5,427 nucleotides of DNA, from contig JANNRW010000093.1 in assembly GCA_031401815.1 (NCBI GenBank), positions 1-5,427 of the forward strand. Direction: 5' to 3'. Source of the DNA: JANNRW01 sp031401815. Lineage in GTDB: Bacteria > Desulfobacterota > Desulfuromonadia > Geobacterales > DSM-12255. A program made the position numbers and the translations under genes. This document shows positions 1 through 5,427 of the stretch, in pieces (position 1 is the first letter of the stretch; each line of letters starts with the position of its first letter). The notes beneath the pieces were generated by a model, which was given only the letters and a program-made list of their open reading frames with translations, was not told the DNA's origin and searched no databases.

Positions 1-1
1 A

Positions 2-325
2 CCTCAGGGCAAGGGTGCACATGAGAAGCATATTGCGTACCTCACAACGCTATATAGTGTTACACTCAATCCGGCATCTGACCAGTTTGGAAGTGGGACA
101 TCATGGACAAGTGTCTGCGGGGTATGTCACAATGGCGCCACTCACAGTACTGGCGAGACTATTCCTGGGACTGGCAGAACTATATCGATGCCGGCTGCCT
201 ATTCATTTGGTGGTTTGACACCGGTCTACAATGGTGTGGTTGGTGTATCCTCGGCTACCACAGCAAAATCATGTTCAAACCTAAGCTGTCACTACCTTAC
301 TACACCTATCTGGTCGACGTATTAA
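2..325 (+). CDS. C-terminal end of a multiheme c-type cytochrome (CX4CH/CXXCH family), 5' partial
   Basis: The reading frame is open from the left edge and ends at TAA, leaving 107 residues of a larger protein. Two heme c sites are visible: CGVCH at residues 39-43 (bases 116-130) and a CX4CH site, CSNLSCH, at residues 91-97 (bases 272-292). The protein stops ten residues later, after TPIWSTY. An HxxH motif (GAHEKH, residues 5-10) lies 29 residues before the first heme site and resembles motifs ahead of hemes in the next gene; it may supply a distal axial ligand. The CX4CH site points to the GSu_C4xC__C2xCH family of Geobacter cytochromes, which are exported electron carriers. The short distance to the next cytochrome gene (19 bases) suggests one operon. 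Size, signal peptide and total heme number cannot be known from here. Overlapping ORFs in other frames lack heme motifs and were discarded. Confidence 0.9.
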   Translation, partial: PQGKGAHEKHIAYLTTLYSVTLNPASDQFGSGTSWTSVCGVCHNGATHSTGETIPGTGRTISMPAAYSFGGLTPVYNGVVGVSSATTAKSCSNLSCHYLTTPIWSTY

Positions 326-329
326 GAGC

Positions 330-336
330 GGAGGAG
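330..336 (+). promoter_or_regulatory. Ribosome binding site of the large cytochrome
   Basis: GGAGGAG is close to the ideal Shine-Dalgarno sequence and ends 8 bases before the ATG at 345. It decides the start: a second in-frame ATG at 360 has no comparable site at the right distance. It lies in the 19-base gap after the upstream stop codon, which supports coupled expression. Confidence 0.85.
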
Positions 337-344
337 ATATATCA

Positions 345-3300
345 ATGGTAAACATCATCATGAAAAATAGCCACGGTATTGGCAGGTATGCAAGAGCCTG
401 CATGGTGCTTCTGCTCACTCTTTTTGCCACCATGTTCATCGGTCAGGGCTGGTTTTACCCGATAGCGGTACAAGCTGCTCCAGTCGAGACGCAGACATGG
501 TCGAATGTTTACAGTGGCACGGCTGCTCCAGGAACTCTTAGCTACAGTGTGCCGAGCGGTAGCAATCGAATGCTGGTCGTGGCCGTCAGTACGCACCTCA
601 CCGCACTCGCCGCCCAGACCTGCAGCGTGACCTACGGCGGGCAGGCTATGACAGCAGCTTCAGGTAACAGTGTCGGTTTTGGCGTAAGCACACAAACTCA
701 TGCCGGTCTTTTTTACCTGCCGGAGGCCGGTTTGAGGGCTGCCTCCAGCAGCAACCTGGTGGTTACCCTGGCAACAGGTACCGTCAGGATTGCACAGGTG
801 CACGCCGCTGTGTACACGAACGTAAACCAGTCTGCCACCCCTATCACCAACTCCCAAGGGGTCAATGTAACTACAGCCGGCACTGCGGCTACGTTGCCGG
901 CGCTGAACATTGCCAGCGGCGATACGGCGGTCGCCATACTCAACCTTTCCCGTACAGCCAGCACAACTCCGAGGACAGTGACCGCATGGGGTAACTGGAC
1001 AAGTAAACTCGGCCCGGTAACCCAGGCAAATACCGATTCTATGAACTCCTACAGCGCGATTGATTCCGTTGTCGGGAACACTACATCCGCCTTCACTGCC
1101 AGCGGCACCACCCTCTGGTCGATAGTCGGAATGAGCATCAAGGAAAGCACCATGACTATCGGAACTGTCACGGTGACCCCGTCATCCGGTACCTATACAG
1201 GTTCAGCGCCGACCATTTCAGCCCCCATCACAAGTACAACTACACTTTCAACCTGCGAATACACCACTAACGGATCCACCTGGGCTGGAGGCACAATTAG
1301 TGGTACCCTGCCTAACTATACCTGCACTGCAAATGCGTCCGCTCTGTCCGGAGCGCTCACCATCAACATCCGTGGTACCAATACCGGTGGTACTGTAGCA
1401 GGTGCTTCCCCTGTCAGTCTAAGCGTAGACTCGACGAATCCTACTGATCCCGGGGCGCTTTCTGTTTACCCAGGTTATACCATGAACTCCCTGCTCTGGA
1501 CTGCGGCAACCGATTCCGGCGGAGCCGGATTCAAGCAGTATGACGTCCGTTTTTCCACAACGGCTACGCCTGCAAATTGTACATCCGGTACATCTGCGTA
1601 TGCCGGCAAACTTACCAACTACGATCACTCCGGGCTGGCAACCAGCCAGATCTATTATTACCGGGTATGTGCCGTTGATAACGTCAACAACACTTCGACC
1701 GGACTCACTGCTTCGGCAACCACGATAACGAGAAACTCGGCTATCAACTCCTGCGGGAAATGCCACGTTTATCCAAACACAGCCAATCCCCCTGCCGATT
1801 CGCCGACTACCAGGGGAACGCCTGCCGGCTCATTCAAGGGATCCCATGCTGAGCATGCCGGCACTGCTGCCGGCCAGTATGCCTATGTCTGTTCAAAATG
1901 TCATATAGCGCCGACCTATAACAATCTTGCTCACGCTACCCGGACAATAAACATGGCCAACCCGATGAATGGCGATACAGGCGGGAAATACGGCAAAGGC
2001 ACCAGCTGGCCGTATACGGATACACCAACAGCAGGTGCCAACTGTTCTCTGATCTATTGTCATTCAAATGGAACTTCAGTTGCCACTACCGTCATCCTGG
2101 GCAATATCAGTTCTCCCAAATGGGGGAACGTAATAAGCACCTGCAACAAGTGCCATGGCACTTCAACAAGAACTGCCGGCGCACCCTGGTATCCGAATTA
2201 CCGCAGCTATTCTGCTGCATTACCGACCAACGCCGGCTGGACGAATCCAGGCTATGCATTAAAAGAGGACGGAGCGACCGCGACGTATACCGCTGCAACT
2301 GCGCAACCGCTCGTATTCACCTCCTTTGATATCGCAAAATCCGCCCTTCAAGCGGGTAAAACCATTACCGGCATTTCAGTGTCTGTGAAGGGCCGTTCCG
2401 CCACAAGCCGGACACTCAATGTTTCCATGACCAAGACGGGCAATACGACTGTTGCCGGTACGGCCAAAACAGTTGCTCTTACATCTACAAATGCGTGGCA
2501 TGTTGTCAATACTGCGGTAAATGATCTCTGGGGGACAACTTGGGCAACTACCGACATACTTGGTGCAGCAAATACAACCTTTGGCGTGATTGTCAAGGAT
2601 AACGCCGCAACAGCCTCTGACATAGCCATTGATGCAGTAAAGGTAACGGTGCATACCGCCGATGGTCCCAAGTTCAACAGCCACAGCGCCCACATAGCTA
2701 AATCATATGGCTGCAACATCTGCCATTATTCAACCACTACAAATGGTACCTCAGTTACTGGCACAACTGTTCATGCAGCAGGTACGTACAGTGTTGTTGC
2801 AGGTAGCGGCGCTTCATTTACCTTCAGCAATACTCAGTTGACAGAGCCGAGCTGCTCGAGTGTCAGCTGCCATGGCAATGCAGTCTGGGGTGTCAGCAAA
2901 TTTGACTGCGTAAGCTGCCATAGTGTGTCAATAACAAGAACGGTCGGGTTGGCTGCCGGATTGACTCTTGGTGCAGTATCTACTGAATTCGGTTTGACCT
3001 ATGGGCATAAGAAATCTACCAGAGGCACTGTAACTGCTAATGACTGCATAGTTTGTCACCTGGAAGGTAATGGCACAACTAAAAAACCTTCCACATATCA
3101 TCAAAACGGCACCATTGATTTACGGGCTCCACAGGGTACCGGCGAGGAGATTATCAAGGACTTCTCTGGAACTAACTTTGCTTTCAGAAGATTTTCAACA
3201 CCGGCAACGAGAACCTCTGCAAAAAATAACGCAGATATTGCCCAGGTTGTCTCTTTACAGTTCTGTATGATGTGCCATAAAAGAGAGGGTGCAACCAATA

Positions 3301-4058
3301 CGACTGCACGTTCTGGTGCAGGTACGGCACTCAGTCCGTGGGGTGCCAGCACCGGCTATGCTCTAAACCTCAACATCGGTGTACCTGTTTTGAATGGCAC
3401 AATAAATGTCTTTTCACAATTCAGCTCTAACAACTCTTCTGTTCACCCGGTAAAAGGACCGCGTGTTAAGGATTTCCCGACACCTGCCAGACTTAATGCT
3501 CCTTATAACGCTTTCACCCGTGCTGGTACTGCAGGAACTAAAACTGCCGGTATCATGATAAACTGTTTTGACTGTCATAATACGGTTGCCGGATTGAAAT
3601 ACAGAACCGTTGCAGCCCATGGATCTTCCGGCACTTCGATGGTTGCCGGTACCTTCTATGCCAGTGGCCCGACGCTCTGTCTCAAATGTCATACCGGTTA
3701 CACCAGCGACACACAACATCTGGCCGGTTCAGCCATGCAGTTTGACGGTAATGGCGGCGAAGGTATGGCGACAGTCTGTCAACGTTGTCATGGAAGCGCC
3801 GATACCTTGCCTGCCAGACCGATACCGGCTGCTGATTACCATGGTTATAATACGCGTGTTGATGGCACCAACTGGCCTACAGGGGGCGGTAAAGCTTACG
3901 CCTTTATCAGAAATGTTACAAACTTTGCCGGTACTGGATATCACCGGCCGCAAAGGGGAATCGGTGAGCTGACTACTGGCTCTGCTACCTGTAACGGTGG
4001 TAGTGGCTGCGCAGGAAACGGTTCTGCCAGAACCTACACGCCTGGCGGACAGTACTAG
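345..4058 (+). CDS. Exported 12-heme c-type cytochrome with N-terminal beta-sandwich, Ig-like and FN3-like domains
   Basis: This is a complete 1237-residue protein. Residues 1-44 form a Sec signal peptide: basic R14/R17, a hydrophobic stretch at 20-37, and likely cleavage after VQA at 44. Residues ~50-268 look like a beta-sandwich typical of surface proteins, ~270-362 Ig-like (Cys304/Cys327), and ~363-462 FN3-like (Cys412/Cys442). The heme region has CXXCH at 470, 516, 600, 790, 855, 901, 974, 1074, 1112 and 1145, and CX4CH at 567 (CSLIYCH) and 837 (CSSVSCH), giving 12 predicted hemes c. The pairs 567/600 and 837/855 match the GSu_C4xC__C2xCH module. HxxH motifs at 501-504 and 780-783 may supply axial ligands. 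A heme-free beta-rich module fills ~630-770. The C-terminus has C1216 and C1222 followed by Ala, not His. The likely role is electron transfer in the periplasm, at the outer surface or outside the cell; the electron partner is unknown. No specific characterised homologue is recognised. Confidence 0.96.
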   Translation: MVNIIMKNSHGIGRYARACMVLLLTLFATMFIGQGWFYPIAVQAAPVETQTWSNVYSGTAAPGTLSYSVPSGSNRMLVVAVSTHLTALAAQTCSVTYGGQAMTAASGNSVGFGVSTQTHAGLFYLPEAGLRAASSSNLVVTLATGTVRIAQVHAAVYTNVNQSATPITNSQGVNVTTAGTAATLPALNIASGDTAVAILNLSRTASTTPRTVTAWGNWTSKLGPVTQANTDSMNSYSAIDSVVGNTTSAFTASGTTLWSIVGMSIKESTMTIGTVTVTPSSGTYTGSAPTISAPITSTTTLSTCEYTTNGSTWAGGTISGTLPNYTCTANASALSGALTINIRGTNTGGTVAGASPVSLSVDSTNPTDPGALSVYPGYTMNSLLWTAATDSGGAGFKQYDVRFSTTATPANCTSGTSAYAGKLTNYDHSGLATSQIYYYRVCAVDNVNNTSTGLTASATTITRNSAINSCGKCHVYPNTANPPADSPTTRGTPAGSFKGSHAEHAGTAAGQYAYVCSKCHIAPTYNNLAHATRTINMANPMNGDTGGKYGKGTSWPYTDTPTAGANCSLIYCHSNGTSVATTVILGNISSPKWGNVISTCNKCHGTSTRTAGAPWYPNYRSYSAALPTNAGWTNPGYALKEDGATATYTAATAQPLVFTSFDIAKSALQAGKTITGISVSVKGRSATSRTLNVSMTKTGNTTVAGTAKTVALTSTNAWHVVNTAVNDLWGTTWATTDILGAANTTFGVIVKDNAATASDIAIDAVKVTVHTADGPKFNSHSAHIAKSYGCNICHYSTTTNGTSVTGTTVHAAGTYSVVAGSGASFTFSNTQLTEPSCSSVSCHGNAVWGVSKFDCVSCHSVSITRTVGLAAGLTLGAVSTEFGLTYGHKKSTRGTVTANDCIVCHLEGNGTTKKPSTYHQNGTIDLRAPQGTGEEIIKDFSGTNFAFRRFSTPATRTSAKNNADIAQVVSLQFCMMCHKREGATNTTARSGAGTALSPWGASTGYALNLNIGVPVLNGTINVFSQFSSNNSSVHPVKGPRVKDFPTPARLNAPYNAFTRAGTAGTKTAGIMINCFDCHNTVAGLKYRTVAAHGSSGTSMVAGTFYASGPTLCLKCHTGYTSDTQHLAGSAMQFDGNGGEGMATVCQRCHGSADTLPARPIPAADYHGYNTRVDGTNWPTGGGKAYAFIRNVTNFAGTGYHRPQRGIGELTTGSATCNGGSGCAGNGSARTYTPGGQY
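477..1739 (+). other. Heme-free N-terminal half: beta-sandwich, Ig-like and FN3-like domains
   Basis: Residues 45-465 of the large cytochrome contain no CXXCH. They are rich in Thr, Ser, Gly, Ala and Val in alternating beta patterns. The first ~220 residues carry phrases such as SNRMLVVAVS, VTYGGQAMT and LFYLPE that recur in extracellular beta-sandwich domains. An Ig-like segment follows (TVTPSSGTYTGSAP), then an FN3-like segment with the characteristic YYYRVCAVDN strand. Such modules usually mediate adhesion or docking. The domain calls rest on pattern recognition, not on a profile search. Confidence 0.7.
1752..2156 (+). other. Heme cluster 1: CXXCH, CXXCH, CX4CH, CXXCH
   Basis: Four heme c sites lie at bases 1752-1766 (CGKCH), 1890-1904 (CSKCH), 2043-2063 (CSLIYCH, the CX4CH form) and 2142-2156 (CNKCH). 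The HxxH at bases 1845-1856 precedes the second site by twelve residues. The third and fourth sites form one GSu_C4xC__C2xCH unit. The spacing gives a compact four-heme block before the heme-free insertion. Confidence 0.9.
2232..2654 (+). other. Heme-free beta-sandwich-like module inserted between hemes 4 and 5
   Basis: Residues ~630-770 of the cytochrome lack cysteine. They start with WTNPGYALKEDG and end with a strand reading IDAVKVTVH. In between are alternating hydrophobic strands (TITGISVSVKG, LNVSMTK) and a Trp-Gly pair (DLWGTTW). This resembles jelly-roll modules found repeatedly in secreted bacterial proteins. It separates cluster 1 from the later hemes by 185 residues, far more than any other heme-to-heme gap in the protein. 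Whether it binds a ligand is unknown. Confidence 0.65.
2712..3791 (+). other. Heme cluster 2: eight heme motifs including one CX4CH
   Basis: Sites lie at bases 2712 (CNICH), 2853 (CSSVSCH, CX4CH), 2907 (CVSCH), 3045 (CIVCH), 3264 (CMMCH), 3564 (CFDCH), 3678 (CLKCH) and 3777 (CQRCH). The first three repeat the HxxH, CX4CH, CXXCH order of cluster 1. The last five are spaced irregularly, with conserved-looking HPVKG (residues 1034-1038) between the CMMCH and CFDCH sites. This part may belong to a different cytochrome domain from the CX4CH units. Confidence 0.9.
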
Positions 4059-4095
4059 GCTAACGCTCAGTATTGATATTTAACATATGATGTAA

Positions 4096-4135
4096 TCAAC
4101 GACCTCGCTCGCAAGAACGAGGTCGTTGAATTTCT
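4096..4135 (+). terminator. Probable intrinsic terminator after the large cytochrome
   Basis: Bases 4096-4107 (TCAACGACCTCG) pair perfectly with 4118-4129 (CGAGGTCGTTGA), giving a 12-bp stem with a 10-base loop. It lies 37 bases past the stop codon. The tail is AATTTCT, so the T-run is short and termination may be incomplete. It could instead be an mRNA-stabilising hairpin. Confidence 0.62.
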
Positions 4136-4157
4136 GACTAATACTACCTGATTCAAC

Positions 4158-4161
4158 AGGA
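4158..4161 (+). promoter_or_regulatory. Ribosome binding site deciding the lipoprotein start
   Basis: AGGA ends 6 bases before the ATG at 4168, a normal spacing. It touches the in-frame ATG at 4162, so that codon is too close to be used efficiently. The later start is therefore preferred. Confidence 0.55.
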
Positions 4162-4167
4162 ATGAAT

Positions 4168-5427
4168 ATGGTGTCACCTTTAAAGCTTATGAGTCTTTTG
4201 GGATTGTTTTTTCTGACTATTACTGCCTGCATAAACAGTCAGCCTGAAACGTCACAGATGAGTCCTTCACCGCGTTACAAGGTTGCGGATAAACCTAAGG
4301 TTCTGGCTACTATCAGAGATGATGAGCAGCCCCCTGTTATGACTCCGGCAGCAGGTTCCGCATTGCATTCCCCAGTTGACTTTCTTTCCGTGACATTCGC
4401 CAGTCATGGTGGCGGTGTAGCCTATACCGTCGGGCAGGCTAATCAGATCTGTGTAGTCCATAACGGCAGGGCAGGTCGCTTTTACAATGCTATTGGTAAT
4501 GTTGTACTCAGCTCAGATGGCAGTCGCGTTGCCTATGCGGCATTAATAGACGAAAAGTGGTGCATGGTAGTGGATGGTATGGCAGGTGAGCCATTCAGTA
4601 TTGTCAAGGATCCCAAATTCAGTCCGGACGGCAAACATCTGGCTTATCAGGGGATGCAAGGGGATATGTGGCATCTGGTTGTGGACAAAGTGATCAACAC
4701 CGGCACAAAAAAACGGTATCGTCCCCATGAATTCAGTGGTGATTCAGCCAATATACTCTTTATTGATAATTTTGATGACAGTTCGCGCAAGGGGAGGCTG
4801 ATTATAAGTGACATCTTCTTTAAAAATGAACGTATTGTCGATACTGGTGTGTCCGAGATGATTATTAACACGGAGAGGACTGCTGTTGCTGCCATATCTA
4901 AAAGTGATTCCAAGAGAGAATCAGTAATTCAAATTAATATATCAAAACCTGAGCAAGTTTCAAAAGGTGCCGAGTTCGACAAGGTAATTGACTTGGCCTT
5001 TGCTCATACCGGTACAGCAATGACCTATATCGGTGAACGAGCGAAAACAAAGTATGCTGTGTTAAGTGGTCGCGAGGAGATCATCAAGGAGGGTCAGACG
5101 GTTGGCACACCGGTGATCAATCAGGCAGGCAGCACGGTAGGCGTGTTAATGTCTGATAAAAGCGGCTCTTTTCTCTATCAACTGTTCCGGAACAGTGGCA
5201 GATCAGCCAACTCTTATGATGAAGCTGAAGGGCTCATCTACAGCAGCGATGGAGGGATGTCCGCTTTTGCTGCACGCAAGGGGAAGAGCTGGTTCATAGT
5301 GTTAAACGGTGCAGACGGGCCTGCCTATGATCGCGTGGTGTCTCCCAAATTCAGCCCGGATGGGAAATATCTTGTCTATCGGGCGCGTAAGGATGGCAAG
5401 CGGTTTGTGATTGTTGCGGACAGTTCA
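4168..5427 (+). CDS. Probable envelope lipoprotein with PD40/TolB-like beta-propeller repeats, 3' partial
   Basis: The frame runs open to the right edge (420 residues seen). The N-terminus has Lys6, a hydrophobic stretch and a lipobox ITAC with Cys21 as the likely lipidated residue. The +2 residue is Ile, not Asp, which favours the outer membrane if E. coli-type sorting rules apply. From about residue 72, ~40-residue repeats follow, with cores such as LSSDGSRVAYA (114-124), PKFSPDGKHLAY (149-160), YSSDGGMSAFA (358-368) and PKFSPDGKYLVY (393-404). Several are followed by an aromatic strand such as WCMVVDG or WFIVLNG. These are PD40 (WD40-like) propeller blades, as in TolB, and usually form protein-binding surfaces. 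No enzyme motif is seen. It follows the cytochrome in the same direction, but across a probable terminator. An alternative start is ATG at 4162. The partner and function are unknown. Confidence 0.9.
   Translation, partial: MVSPLKLMSLLGLFFLTITACINSQPETSQMSPSPRYKVADKPKVLATIRDDEQPPVMTPAAGSALHSPVDFLSVTFASHGGGVAYTVGQANQICVVHNGRAGRFYNAIGNVVLSSDGSRVAYAALIDEKWCMVVDGMAGEPFSIVKDPKFSPDGKHLAYQGMQGDMWHLVVDKVINTGTKKRYRPHEFSGDSANILFIDNFDDSSRKGRLIISDIFFKNERIVDTGVSEMIINTERTAVAAISKSDSKRESVIQINISKPEQVSKGAEFDKVIDLAFAHTGTAMTYIGERAKTKYAVLSGREEIIKEGQTVGTPVINQAGSTVGVLMSDKSGSFLYQLFRNSGRSANSYDEAEGLIYSSDGGMSAFAARKGKSWFIVLNGADGPAYDRVVSPKFSPDGKYLVYRARKDGKRFVIVADSS

Larger units (their letters stand above)
4059..4167 (+). 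other. Intergenic gap with hairpin; no convincing promoter
   Basis: This 109-base AT-rich spacer holds the hairpin at 4096-4129 and the start signals of the lipoprotein gene. A TATGAT hexamer at 4086-4091 resembles a -10 box, but no -35-like hexamer lies 16-18 bases upstream, and a transcript from it would begin at the hairpin. No small ORF or RNA gene is supported. Confidence 0.6.

Noticed and set aside
15..351. Overlapping + strand ORFs of 67 and 82 residues at the left edge
   Set aside because: They are out of frame with the cytochrome end, which contains clear CXXCH and CX4CH motifs and a natural stop. They show no ribosome binding site or recognisable motif.
877..2370. Frequent GCCGGC/TGCCGG words, possibly a repeat or uptake-type signal
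   Set aside because: They fall in frame with Ala-Gly, Pro-Ala and similar codons in a Gly/Ala-rich protein at irregular spacing, so coding content explains them.
3610..3972. A 120-residue + strand ORF inside the large cytochrome
   Set aside because: It is a shadow in another frame of a region that encodes three heme motifs in the main frame, with no motif of its own.
4073..4091. Possible promoter with TTGATA and TATGAT
   Set aside because: The two hexamers are only 7 bases apart, far from the 16-18 needed, and the predicted start would fall at the hairpin.
342..4913. Minus-strand ORFs of 61-123 residues across the cytochrome and lipoprotein genes
   Set aside because: All lie opposite well-supported + strand genes, lack recognisable domains and are explained by codon composition.
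4741..4980. AT-rich stretch within the lipoprotein gene as a sign of transfer
   Set aside because: It coincides with the diverged repeats, is short, and the frame and repeat periodicity continue through it. Composition alone is not enough.

Overview
The window looks like part of a multiheme c-type cytochrome cluster from a Geobacter-like bacterium (Desulfuromonadia/Geobacterales). The main evidence is the pairing of CX4CH and CXXCH heme-binding motifs, the signature of the GSu_C4xC__C2xCH domain family first described in Geobacter sulfurreducens. Large exported cytochromes carrying beta-sandwich modules also fit. The exact species cannot be read from the sequence. Every gene seen lies on the + strand.

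Layout. Positions 2-325 hold the 3' end of a cytochrome whose start lies outside the window. It has one CXXCH and a terminal CX4CH. Nineteen bases later, behind a strong ribosome binding site, a complete 1237-residue exported cytochrome begins (345-4058). Its first ~420 mature residues contain no heme motifs and appear to be a large beta-sandwich domain, an Ig-like domain and a fibronectin type III-like domain. The remaining ~770 residues carry 12 heme motifs (10 CXXCH, 2 CX4CH). A ~140-residue heme-free beta-rich module lies between hemes 4 and 5, and a degenerate CX5C-Ala site sits at the extreme C-terminus. A 109-base gap follows, containing a perfect 12-bp hairpin (probable terminator). 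The last gene (4168 to the right edge, open) encodes a lipoprotein with at least nine ~40-residue PD40/TolB-type propeller repeats.

Working model (inference). The two cytochromes are probably co-transcribed and exported, and they may carry electrons at or beyond the outer membrane to minerals or partners. The non-heme modules would supply adhesion or docking. The propeller lipoprotein could be an envelope-anchored scaffold or assembly partner, but the intervening hairpin means co-expression is not certain. I saw no RNA gene, mobile element, CRISPR array or minus-strand gene that I could support. The novelty here lies in protein architecture rather than in a clearly new system.
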